Source: an uncultured Myxococcales bacterium (lineage in GTDB: Bacteria > Myxococcota_A > UBA9042). From it: a stretch of DNA of 64,000 nt. The stretch spans positions 1 through 64,000 of the forward strand of contig CAIYWC010000134.1 in the NCBI GenBank assembly GCA_903929795.1, written 5' to 3'. Made by a program: the position numbers and the translations under genes. This document shows, one piece after another, positions 33,819 to 44,100 of the stretch (within the stretch, counting starts at the first letter, position 1; the number at the start of each line of letters is the position of its first letter). Below the pieces are notes generated by a model that worked only from the letters and a program-made list of their open reading frames with translations, ran no database searches and had not been told where the DNA came from.

Positions 33819-36533
33819 ATGCCTGACCAGCCGCCGCCGCGCCCGGATCCCGCACTGCGCACGACAGCGCCGGGCGGCGTCGCGTTGTCGCGCGAGGTGC
33901 GGGCGATTCGCAGCCAGGCCGAGTCCGTGGCGCGCGGGACGCAGCGGCAGTGCAATTCCGTGCATTACCTCATCGGCACGCTGCTTGTGGAGAGCCCGGC
34001 GCGCGAGCTGCTGCTGGAAGCCGGCATCGACGAGGCGACGGCGCTGGACGTCTACGAGCGGCTCGACGATCCAGGCGACCGCGAGGACGGCGCGGAAGTC
34101 TTGAAGGAAATCCATCGCTTGGCGGACGGGCTGGCGGAGAATGTCGGCTCGCGCGAGGTGACATCGACCGTGCTGCTGGCGTCCATGCTGCGGGTGCGCA
34201 ACGCGCTGGCGAGCAAGGTGCTCGACGCGGCGGGCGTGAACGTGCCGGGGCTGCGCGCCAAGCTGATCGGCCACGTGACGCTCGCCAACGACCGCGCGGG
34301 CATCACCGGTCAGCGCCAGGCGCCGCCGCGGCCGGAAATGAGCGCGCAGAGCGGTCTGAGCCGCCTGGACCTGCGCGCGCCGTCGCCGGAGCCCATGCAG
34401 TCCCGCCGGCTGCAGCTGCCGATGCAAGCGCCGATTGAGCACCTGCTGCGCGAGCGCGATCCGCCGCGTGTGGCGCCGCCGCGGACGGGCGAACAGCAGC
34501 GGCTGCCGGAAATCCCCCGCACCGGTGAGTCGCCGACGCCGCCCGCGAACCTGACGCCGCAGAACCCGACGCCGCGCCTGCTGGAGGCGGTGTCGCCGCC
34601 CAAGCCCGCGCCGGAGCCGCCCAAGCCGGCGCCCAAGCCTCTGCCGTCGCAACTCAGCCTGCGCGGGGTTTTCTCCTTGGATCTCGCGCAGTTTCCGACG
34701 CTTAACGAGACCGGCCGCAACTTGACGCTCGCGGCGCTGAACGGCGAAATTGACCCGATTTTCGGCCGCGACGGGATTATCGACGCCGTGATCGACGTGC
34801 TTCTGATGAAACAGGTCAACAATCCGTGCCTTATCGGCGAGGCGGGCGTGGGCAAAACCGCCGTGGTGGAAGGCTTGGCACTGCGGTTGGCGGGGAACGT
34901 CGCGCAGTATGGACGGCTGGGCAGCGCGGTGATTATGGAAATCCAGACGTCCTCGCTTTTGGCGGGTACGGCGCTGCGCGGCGCGTTCTCGGAGCGGATG
35001 CGCAAGCTGCGCGACGAGGTCGCCAAAGCTGACGGCCAAGTGATTGTGTTTATGGATGAAATCCACACGATCATGGGCGCTGGCACGGGCGACGGGCCGC
35101 TGGATGCCGCCAACGACCTGAAATCGGCGCTGAGCCGTGGCAAGTTTCCGTTAATTGGCGCGACGACGCGAACGGAATACGAGCGACATATTGAAAAAGA
35201 TCCGGCGATGGAGCGGCGTTTTCAGACCGTCGACGTCCCGGAACCGAGTGCGGCGGAAGCCATTGCGATTTTGAGTGGTGTCGCGCCGGTTTATGCCAAG
35301 CATCATCACGTTCTCTACAGCCATGAGGCGATCCAGAGCGCGGTGCACCTGTCCAAGCGCTTCATCACTGACCGCTGCTTGCCGGACAAGGCCATTGCCG
35401 TGCTCGATCGCGCGGGCGCGCAGACGCGGCGCGCGGGGCGGCCGCAGGTGCTGGTGGATGACGTGGCGCGCGCGGTGCACCAGCTGACAGCGGTCCCCAT
35501 GGATCGCCTTTTGGCCGACGAACGCGGGCGAATTCGCGATCTGGCGGCGGATTTGCAGGCGCACATCGTCGGTCATGACGCCGCCATGCAGCGTGTCGCG
35601 CGGCGCATTCAGCGCAATTACGCGGGATTTTCCGGCGATCGGCCGCTGGCGTCGCTGCTGTTTGTCGGCGCGCCGGGTGTGGGCAAGACCGAGACGGCGC
35701 GCGCGCTGGCGCAGTGCCTGTTTGTCGCCGAAGATGCGCTAGTACGCTTTGATATGACTGAGTTTTCCGAGGCACACAGCGTCGCCAAGCTGATCGGTTC
35801 GCCGCCCGGGTATGTCGGCCACGCCCAGGCGGGTCAGCTGGCGCACGCGCTGCAAAAGCGGCCGTACCGCGTGCTTTTGTTCGACGAAATTGATCGCGCA
35901 GCGCCGGAGGTATTGAGTCTTTTGTTGCAACTCTTGGACGCCGGAAAAATCAAGGATGCACATGGCCAAATCGTCGACGTGCGCAATTGTATTGTGGTGA
36001 TGACCTCCAATTTAGGCGCGGAATTGCTGGTGCAAGGCGTGCGCCGCAAGGTCGGTTTTGGCCAATACGACGCGCCGCCGCCGGAGCGCCTGGACGCGGA
36101 CCCGGCGGTGGAGGCGGCGGTCATTGAGCGGGCCAAGAGCGCGCTGCCGGCGGAATTCTGGAGCCGCATCGACGAGCCGATCGTTTTTCGGCCATTGGCG
36201 CTGGCGGCGGCGCGGGAAATCGCGATTCGCCACCTGCAGGTGGGCGCGCAGCGGCTGTTCGAGGCGCGACTGATTCGCTACCGCGCGGACGATTCCGTGG
36301 TGGACCTGGTGCTGGACGGCGGGCTGGACCCGGCCCATGGCGCGCGCTCACTGCGGTCGCGCGTGGAGTCGCTGGTGGAGGCGTTCGTGACGGATTGCAT
36401 TCTGGACGGCCAGTTGCACACCGGCATGGAGGTCCTGCTGACCGCGCGCGACGGCCAGGTGACGCTTGTGCTGTCCGAGCAGCCGCGCGGCGAGAGCGTC
36501 CAGGCGATGGTGACGGCGCAAAATGGCGATTAG
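33819..36533 (+). CDS. ClpA/ClpC-family AAA+ unfoldase
   Basis: 904 residues. An N-terminal Clp repeat domain (residues about 20-150) is followed by a Pro-rich linker of unusual length (about 165-290), then two AAA+ modules. The first has Walker A GEAGVGKT and Walker B VIVFMDEIHT; the second GAPGVGKTET and RVLLFDEIDRA. There is no long ClpB-type coiled coil. KVGFGQ sits where the ClpP-docking VGF/IGF loop of ClpC/ClpA is found, so it probably feeds a ClpP protease in the cytoplasm. The ATG at 33819 has a weak ribosome binding site; the frame opens at 33681. The next gene starts inside its last codons. Confidence 0.85.
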   Translation: MPDQPPPRPDPALRTTAPGGVALSREVRAIRSQAESVARGTQRQCNSVHYLIGTLLVESPARELLLEAGIDEATALDVYERLDDPGDREDGAEVLKEIHRLADGLAENVGSREVTSTVLLASMLRVRNALASKVLDAAGVNVPGLRAKLIGHVTLANDRAGITGQRQAPPRPEMSAQSGLSRLDLRAPSPEPMQSRRLQLPMQAPIEHLLRERDPPRVAPPRTGEQQRLPEIPRTGESPTPPANLTPQNPTPRLLEAVSPPKPAPEPPKPAPKPLPSQLSLRGVFSLDLAQFPTLNETGRNLTLAALNGEIDPIFGRDGIIDAVIDVLLMKQVNNPCLIGEAGVGKTAVVEGLALRLAGNVAQYGRLGSAVIMEIQTSSLLAGTALRGAFSERMRKLRDEVAKADGQVIVFMDEIHTIMGAGTGDGPLDAANDLKSALSRGKFPLIGATTRTEYERHIEKDPAMERRFQTVDVPEPSAAEAIAILSGVAPVYAKHHHVLYSHEAIQSAVHLSKRFITDRCLPDKAIAVLDRAGAQTRRAGRPQVLVDDVARAVHQLTAVPMDRLLADERGRIRDLAADLQAHIVGHDAAMQRVARRIQRNYAGFSGDRPLASLLFVGAPGVGKTETARALAQCLFVAEDALVRFDMTEFSEAHSVAKLIGSPPGYVGHAQAGQLAHALQKRPYRVLLFDEIDRAAPEVLSLLLQLLDAGKIKDAHGQIVDVRNCIVVMTSNLGAELLVQGVRRKVGFGQYDAPPPERLDADPAVEAAVIERAKSALPAEFWSRIDEPIVFRPLALAAAREIAIRHLQVGAQRLFEARLIRYRADDSVVDLVLDGGLDPAHGARSLRSRVESLVEAFVTDCILDGQLHTGMEVLLTARDGQVTLVLSEQPRGESVQAMVTAQNGD

Positions 36534-36882
36534 ATTCGCTCAATTATGGATCGCGCTCAGCGTGATCGGCTGCGGCCAGAGCGTCGCGCTCAGCCCGAGC
36601 ACGGCGATTCAGCCGCCGCCGTGCACCTCGCTGACATCCTTTGGCAATGGCCAGACGTGCAGCAGCGCGGACGGCACACTCGCCGCGTGTGGCACCAGCG
36701 GCTCGCGGCTCTGCGCCGACGGCTGGCTGTGCTACGACGCGCCGGAATACGCGCAGTGCACCTGCCAGACCGACGCCGATTGCGCCGGCAAGCGCGACTA
36801 CGTGAACACGGCGCGTGCGCTCAACGACAAGGCGCCCGTCGCCACGACCTGCATCGGCGGCCGCTGCGTCGACGGAAACTGA
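36523..36882 (+). CDS. small Cys-rich lipoprotein
   Basis: 119 residues. The signal peptide ends in lipobox SVIGC. The mature protein has ten or more Cys in short spacings (SRLCADGWLCYD, CTCQTDADCAG), as in small disulfide-rich surface proteins. The ATG at 36523 overlaps the last 11 bases of the clp gene in another frame. Function unknown. It is followed 11 bases later by pyrD on the same strand. Confidence 0.65.
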   Translation: MAIRFAQLWIALSVIGCGQSVALSPSTAIQPPPCTSLTSFGNGQTCSSADGTLAACGTSGSRLCADGWLCYDAPEYAQCTCQTDADCAGKRDYVNTARALNDKAPVATTCIGGRCVDGN

Positions 36883-36893
36883 GGCCGACGCGC

Positions 36894-37979
36894 ATGTCCC
36901 TGTACCGCGAAATTGCTCGGCCGCTGCTGTTTCGCCGGGACGCCGAAGAGGCGCACCTGGGCGTGCTGCGGCTGCTGGCGCTCTGGCAGCAGTGGCACCA
37001 GTGGCCGTTCGCGGCGTACTGCGCGCAGACGCTGCTGCATGTGACGGACGCGCGCCTGCACGTGCGCGCGCTGGGCCTGGATTTTCAGCTGCCGGTGGGT
37101 CTGGCAGCGGGCTTGGACAAGCACGCGGAGGCGGCGCACGCTTGGGGCTGGTTGGGCTTTGGCCACGCGGAGTTGGGCACGATCACGCCGCGGCCGCAGC
37201 CCGGCAATCCGCGGCCGCGGCTGTTCCGGCTGCCGGCGGACGAGGCGCTCATCAACCGCATGGGCTTCAACAGTGTCGGTGCGGCGAAAGTGGCGGAAAA
37301 TCTTTACGCGACAAGGCCTTTTGCGATTCCGATCGGCGCAAACGTCGGCAAGAACAAGGACACGCCCAATGATGCGGCGGTGGACGACTACGTCGCCGCG
37401 ATTGAGCAACTGCGCGGCCTGTGCGACTGGTTCACGCTCAACGTCAGCTCGCCGAACACGCCTGATTTGCGCAAGTTGCAAGAGCCAGCGGCGATGCGCG
37501 CGCTGGTGGCGCAGTCGGTGGCGGCGGCAGGCGCAACGCCGGTGCTGGTGAAGCTGGCGCCGGATTTTGTCGACGAGGCGCTGGAACAGACGGTGGACGC
37601 CGTGCTGGAAGGCGGTGCGGCGGGCGTGATGGCCAGCAACACCACGCTGACGCGGCCGAATTTGCGCGACACGGTGCGGGCGGCGGAGGTTGGCGGCCTG
37701 TCGGGGGCGCCGCTGAAACCGCTGGCGACCGCGATGGTCCGCCGCGTGTATGCGCGCACACAGGGGCGCGTGCCGGTGATCGGCGTCGGCGGGATCGCGA
37801 CGGCTGACGACGCGTGGGAGAAGATCCTGGCCGGGGCGGACCTGCTGCAGGTCTACAGCGCGCTGATTTTTGAGGGTCCCGGCCTGGCAAAAGCGCTGCA
37901 CGAAGGGCTGCTGGACATCATGGCCCGCGAAGGTGTCCGGACCTTGGGAGAAGTGGTGGGGCAGGGCGCGCGGATGTGA
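36894..37979 (+). CDS. pyrD: dihydroorotate dehydrogenase, class 2
   Basis: 361 residues, normal for the quinone-linked class. The enzyme oxidises dihydroorotate to orotate in pyrimidine synthesis at the inner membrane. An N-terminal extension (residues 1-40) for membrane and quinone contact is present. FMN-binding and active-site motifs include LAAGLDKHAEA, NRMGFNSVGA, the catalytic serine in NVSSPNTPDLR, and IGVGGIATADDA. GAGG nine bases upstream. It is the third gene in a tight clp-lipoprotein-pyrD run. Confidence 0.95.
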   Translation: MSLYREIARPLLFRRDAEEAHLGVLRLLALWQQWHQWPFAAYCAQTLLHVTDARLHVRALGLDFQLPVGLAAGLDKHAEAAHAWGWLGFGHAELGTITPRPQPGNPRPRLFRLPADEALINRMGFNSVGAAKVAENLYATRPFAIPIGANVGKNKDTPNDAAVDDYVAAIEQLRGLCDWFTLNVSSPNTPDLRKLQEPAAMRALVAQSVAAAGATPVLVKLAPDFVDEALEQTVDAVLEGGAAGVMASNTTLTRPNLRDTVRAAEVGGLSGAPLKPLATAMVRRVYARTQGRVPVIGVGGIATADDAWEKILAGADLLQVYSALIFEGPGLAKALHEGLLDIMAREGVRTLGEVVGQGARM

Positions 37980-38099
37980 CGATTCCGTGGTCCAAGCAGG
38001 CCTTTTGAGCTACGCGCGCATGGACGGGGACTCAGCAAAATCGCAGAGGATTCACCGATCGCCCGCCGGAATGTGTTTGCACTTCGTCATATTTGCACA

Positions 38100-38127
38100 T
38101 TGACGTTTGACGCAACACGCATACGAT
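38100..38127 (+). promoter_or_regulatory. promoter for the giant lipoprotein gene
   Basis: TTGACG (38100-38105), 16-base spacer, TACGAT (38122-38127), about 40 bases before GTG 38168. A second TTGACG lies at 38107. Confidence 0.5.
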
Positions 38128-38167
38128 ACCTACAAGAATTCGGGGGTCGTGATGAAGACAGAAGACG

Positions 38168-41100
38168 GTGAGCTCTGTGGGTGTGGTCGGCGTCGGTGGC
38201 GCTGAAGTTGGTTGTAATGACTGGCGTTTTGCGATTTTCACGCTGTTGGCCGTGGCGCTGACGTCCGCGTGCGGAACGGCGGCTACGCCGACACCTTCCC
38301 CTGACGACACCGCACAGACCGACACGCTTGTCGCGCTCGACGCGAGCCCCGACGCCGCTGCGGATGCGGCTGCGCCTGACGCTGCCCAGGACGCGGCCGT
38401 GGATACCGCACCGGACGCGCCGCCACCCAGCGACGTGCTGCCCGACGCCGCGCCTGATGCCGTGCCGGATGCCATCGTTGACGCTGCGCCGGACGTGGCT
38501 CCCGACGTCGCTCCGGACGTGGCTCCCGACGTCGCTCCGGACGTGGCTCCCGCTATCGGCTCCGCCGTGCTGCGCATTCAAGGCGCCAATGGCTTGTCGA
38601 TTCCGCAAGCTGTCGTGACGTTCGCGGTGGGCACGCCGCAAGCGGTTTCCCAGACGACCGGTGCGGACGGTCTGGCGACTTTTGACGGGCTGCTGGCGGG
38701 CGCGCAGGTCGCGCACGTGATAGCGAAGGGCTACGCCGAGGCGGCCGCGCAGCTGACCATCAGCGCCGGTGGCGCGACCGTCCGGACCGTGACGCTCAGC
38801 TCCTACGATTCGGTCACCGTCGTCGACCCCGCGCAGGCCATCACCGTCACCAGCCCGTCGGTCAGCGTCCAGGCGCCCGCGGCGTCGTTCGTCAACGCCG
38901 ATGGCTCGCCCGTTACCGCGCCGATCCAGGTCGCGGTCTCGAGCGTCGACGTCTCCACCGGCCAGCTCGCCGCCGCGCCGGGCCCGCTGGTCGCCACGGA
39001 CGCCGGCGGCGGCAACGCCGTCAACCTGCAAGCGGCCGCCATGGCGGACATTTCCTTTACGGCGTGGGGCCAAAAAGTCCAGCTCGGCGCTGGCAAATCC
39101 GCGCAGGTCAGCATGGCGGTCCCAGCGTCCAGCGGCACCACGTACAAAGACGGCGATTCGGTCGACACGTACTGGTTTGACACGCTGAGCGGCACCTGGA
39201 AAAAGAGCGGCGTCGGCACGATCGCGGTCAGCGGCGGCGCGACCAGCGTCTCGTTCGCAGCCGACCACTTCACGTGGTGGATGGCCGGCCAGGTCGTCGC
39301 TAACCCGGGCTGCGCCAACGTGACCGTCACCGTCGACGGCAAGCCCGTCGGCGGCGCGAACGTCACCGCGATCGGCACCAGCTACGCGGGCGTCGGCGGC
39401 GGCTTGACGGACGCCACGGGCGCGGTCTGCTTGACCGGCGTTGCCGGCGGCACCGCGGCCTTCAAGGCCGACTTTGGCGGCGCATCCCAGGTCGCCACGG
39501 TCACCGGCTCGGTCGGTGCGGGCGCGTGCGGCGGCACCTGCTCGGCCGTCAGCATTGACCTCAAATCGCAGAGCGCTTGCGTCCACATCACGGTCAAGGA
39601 CGCTGCGGGCAACCCGGCGCCGTCGACCGTCTACTTCGCCAGCGACTCGCTCAACGGCTCGGCCGCCACCTCCGCGACCGGCGACACGTGCATTGCATCC
39701 CCGCTCGGCGTCTCGCTCCAGGTGTTCGCGGCCAACGGCGGCTTGATGTCGCCCGTGACCAACGCCGCCGCGCCCAACGCCGCGGCCACGTGCGGCGGCT
39801 CCGGCTGCACGGAAGTGCCGCTCGTGCTGCCGTCCGCGGCCACCGTCGCCACCGGCGTCGGCTGCGCCAGCGCGCCCGACGGCTCGCCGTGCACCGACAA
39901 TAACGCCTGCACCGTTGGCGACATCTGCATCGGCGGCAAGTGCTCCGGCGTCCCCGCCACCTGCGACGACGGCAACGTCTGCACCAACAACAGCTGCGAC
40001 GCCACGACCGGCATGTGCGCGTTCACCGCCATCCCGGCGTGCATCGTCGGCCAGGCCTGTTCCGGCATCGAATCGTGCATCGCGGCCTGCCAGGGCAGCG
40101 CGAGCTGCATCGGCAACTGCCGCGCCAGCGGTGCGCCGTTGGCCCAGGCGGAATTCACCGCGCTTGTCGCCTGCATGGCGCCCACGTGCCAGGGCCAAGC
40201 CGACCCCATCACCTGCGCGACCCAGGGCAACGCCGCGTGCGCCGGTCCTGAAGCCGTGTGCTCCGGCACCGACAGCGACGGCGACGGCACGCCCGACGCG
40301 TACGACTGCGCGCCCACGAACAAGGCGATCCACCCCGGCGCGCCGGAAATTTGCAACGGCTTGGACGACAACTGCAACGGTATCACCGATGAAGGCGACA
40401 CCGGCTGCGGCACCGGCATGGCATGCATCGCGGGCGCGTGCGCGACTTCGACGGCCGGCGGCTGCCAGGTCAACAGCGCGTGCGACGACGGCAAGCTGTG
40501 CACCACGGACATCTGCAACCCGAACGGCTCGTGCAGCCATCAGGACATCGGCGGCTGCACGGCATGCGCGGTCGACGCCGACTGCCCGACGCCGCCGGAC
40601 AAGTGCCAGACCCAGGTCTGCTCGGCCGCGCACAGCTGCATCACGACGGTTGTGGCCACGCCGGTCTGCCTCGGCGGCTGCGCGACGGACACGGACTGCA
40701 ACGACGGCAACCCCTGCTCGGTGGACGCCTGCCAAAACGCCATCTGCACGCACAGCGTGAATTCCGGCGCGCCGGGCTGCACCAGCGGCGGCCAGGCGTG
40801 CACCACCGACTGCAACTGCGAAGACGGCGACCCGTGCACGACCAACACCTGCACCGCGCAAGGCTGCACTACGACGCAGATTTCCGGCTGCAAGCCTCCG
40901 CAAAACTGCCCGGGCGTGTTCAACTGCATCGGGACGTGCATCACGGGCGGCGGCACCCTCAGCTCCTGCGCGACGGGCTGCGGCACCACCGGCTTGCCCG
41001 CCGACGACGCCGCGATCAGCGCGTTGCTGACCTGCGCCAAGACCGCGTGCCCCACGAGCGCGGTGAGCTGCCTGCAATCGGCGATGGCCAGCACCTGCGC

Positions 41101-44100
41101 GACACAAGTCAAGACCTGCGAGAGCTTGGTCCCTGCCTGCGCGACAGCCGCCGACTGCGACGACAACATTTCGTGCACGGTGGACACGTGCGCCAACGGT
41201 CAGTGCAGCCACTCGTCGGGTGGATCGACCAATTCTGGGCAGTGCAGCGCGGAACTCTCGTGCTTTCTCACCTGTGCCACCGGCGGCGCGCCTGGCGGCG
41301 GCGGCGGTGCCGACGGCGGCTCGACCGGCACTCCTGACGCAAGCTCTGGCGGCTCTGCAGACGCAGGTGGCGGGCCCATTGACGACGCCGGTGCCGCGGA
41401 CGCGGGCATCAGCATGGACGGCAGCGCCAGCGGCGATGGCAGCGTGACACCGTGGAACCCGACAGCGTGCGCGGCGCAATGCCACATGAACGCGCAACCT
41501 GCTGATTCTCAAGCGGATGGCTTGACGCAATGCCTGATCAAGGCGTGCCCCGCCGGCGGTATGACGTGCTTGCAGTCCGCGATGAACACCAACTGCACGA
41601 CGCCGCTTAGCGCCTGCGTCGGCAGCGGCCAGCCCGGCTGCACCACCGATGCCGAGTGCAACGACGGTAATTCCTGCACGGTAGACACCTGCAGCGGCGG
41701 GAACTGCAGCTTCACGCCATCGCCGGGCTGCCAGAACGCCGGCACTTGCTCGACCGCGCTGAATTGCGTGGCGACGTGCATGCAAGGCGGCAGCAGCGGC
41801 GCGGACGCCGGTGGCAGCGCCCCCGACGGGAGCAGCGGCCCTGTGGACGCCAGCGGTGGCGCGTCCGACGGCAGCGTTGGCGCGTTCGACGCCAACACGG
41901 GCGGCCCCGACGCCAACACGGGCGGCCCCGACGCCGGCACCACCGACGGCGGCGTATTGGCGCCCGACGGCAGCGGCGGGGCAAACCCAGGCCTGGAATC
42001 CTGCGTCGCGCAGTGCGTGCCGGCCGACCCGGTCGCGACCAAGGAGTTACAGACTTTGGCGAGCTGCGCGCTGGCCACCGGCTGCGCTGACACGGACTTC
42101 GCCTGTCTTTCCAGCGCTCTCGGCACCAAGTGCACTGCGCAGATGCAGCAATGCCAGGGGGGCAGCCCCGGCTGCACCGCCGACGCCCAATGCAACGACG
42201 GCAACAGCTGCACGACCGACACCTGCCAAGCGGGCGCCTGCATGTACACGCCCGTCAACGGCTGCGGTCCGACCGGTTCCGTGTGCTCGTCCGAGCTGAG
42301 CTGCACGCTCAGCTGCGTGGGCAAGAACGAACCCGCGGACGCCAGCGCCTCTGACGCGACCGTTCCCGACGCCGCGACCGGCGACGGCGGCTCGAGCGGC
42401 CCGACGCTGGGCTTGACGGCGTGCGCGGCCAGCTGCGCCATGCCCGACCCGACCGGCGGCGCGGCTTGGTCCAACCTGCATGCTTGCCTCGCGAAGGCCT
42501 GCGCGGATACGGACATCGCGTGCATGACCAGCCAGTTGAACACCGGTTGCTTGCCGATGGAGCAGCTGTGCACAACGCAGGCGGCCGGCTGCACGACTTC
42601 CGCGCAATGCGATGACGGCAACGCGTGCACGACGGACGCGTGCGCCGGGGGCAACTGCCAGCACACGGCAATTGCCAACTGCGTGACGCCCGGCTCGCTG
42701 TGCCCGCCGGCGTACTCGTGCATGATCGGCTGCATCGGTTCCAGCAGCGGCGCGGACGCCGGTTCCAGCGACGCTGCGACCGGTGACGGCGGTGCGCTGG
42801 ATGCTGGTGGACCCGCGATGGGCCTGTCGAGCTGTGCGGCGAAATGCGCGCCGGCTGAACAGCAGTCGGCGAGCGAGCTGTCGGCCATCGTCAGCTGCAT
42901 CCAGACCAGCGGCTGCACGGACACGGACGCCGCGTGCATCAGTTCGGCGGCCAACGGCCCGTGCGGCGGCCAGCTCAAGATGTGCGGCGTCGCCACCGGC
43001 CCGGCCGGCTGCACCTCGAGCGCGCAGTGCAATGACAACAATTCCTGCACGACGGACACTTGCGTGACCGGCGCCTGCAGCTACAGCCCCGTCCCGGGCT
43101 GCACCACGGGCACTTCGACCTGCGCGCCCGCGCTGTCTTGCCTCGCGCCGTGCCTCACCGGATCTGGCTCGGCCGACGCTTCTTCTGGCGGGGACGCGGG
43201 CGACGCGTCCGGATCCGGTGGCCTGGGCCTGGCGCTGTGCACCACCAAGTGCATGCCGACGGACCCGACCGGCGCCACCGCATTCCAAAGCGTCACCAGC
43301 TGCATGGCCAAGGCGTGCGCGGACACGGACATCGCGTGCATCGAAAGCTCCGCGTCGACCTCGTGCAGCCCGCAGTTCTCGGCGTGCAACGCGTCGTCCA
43401 CGCCACCGGGCTGCAAGACGGCCATTGACTGCGATGACGCGAACGCTTGCACAACGGACGCCTGCATGTCCGGCGCCTGCACGCACACGATCATCCCGAA
43501 CTGCGAGCCCGGCACCAAGAGCTGCGACGCCCAGTTGACTTGCGTGCTCAGTTGCGCGGAGGCCGGCGCGCCGTGGGCCACCTGCCAGGGTCAGTGCGGC
43601 AGCAGCGGCAACCCGACGACGGACATGGAGGCCAACCAGGTCATTGCCTGCGTCACCCCCAAGTGCCCGACCGCCATTCCGGCCTGTGTCCAGTCGGTCA
43701 TCACCGGGGTGGGCCCGTGCGTCAGCGTCGCCAACGCCTGCACGCTGCCGGGCTGCACGACCGACACCGCTTGCGATGACGGCCAGCCCTGCACGGTCGA
43801 CAGCTGCAACCTCGCCACCGGCACGTGTTCTCACACGAACATGCCGGCGTGTGGCGCTGCGTGCGTCTTGAACACGGATTGCAACGACGGCAACGCGTGT
43901 ACGGACGATAGCTGCTCGGCCGGCAAGTGCGTCGCGACGCCCAATACCGCATCGTGCGGCTTGGCCAACGCGTGCCTGCCCAATGACGTCTGCTCCGCGG
44001 GCACTTGTATCTCCAGCGCCCCGCTGATGTGCTCGGACGGCTTGCCATGCACGGCGGACTCGTGCGACCCGGTCATGGGCTGCGTCTTCACGCCGGTCGC

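Noticed and set aside
38087-41785. 1232-codon open frame on the minus strand under the giant lipoprotein gene
   Set aside because: It is antisense to a clearly coding Cys-repeat gene; its Arg/Ala/Gly-rich translation is what G+C-rich codon bias creates on the opposite strand. No signal peptide, motif or ribosome binding site. The same applies to 42047-44671 and 41509-43059 (minus).
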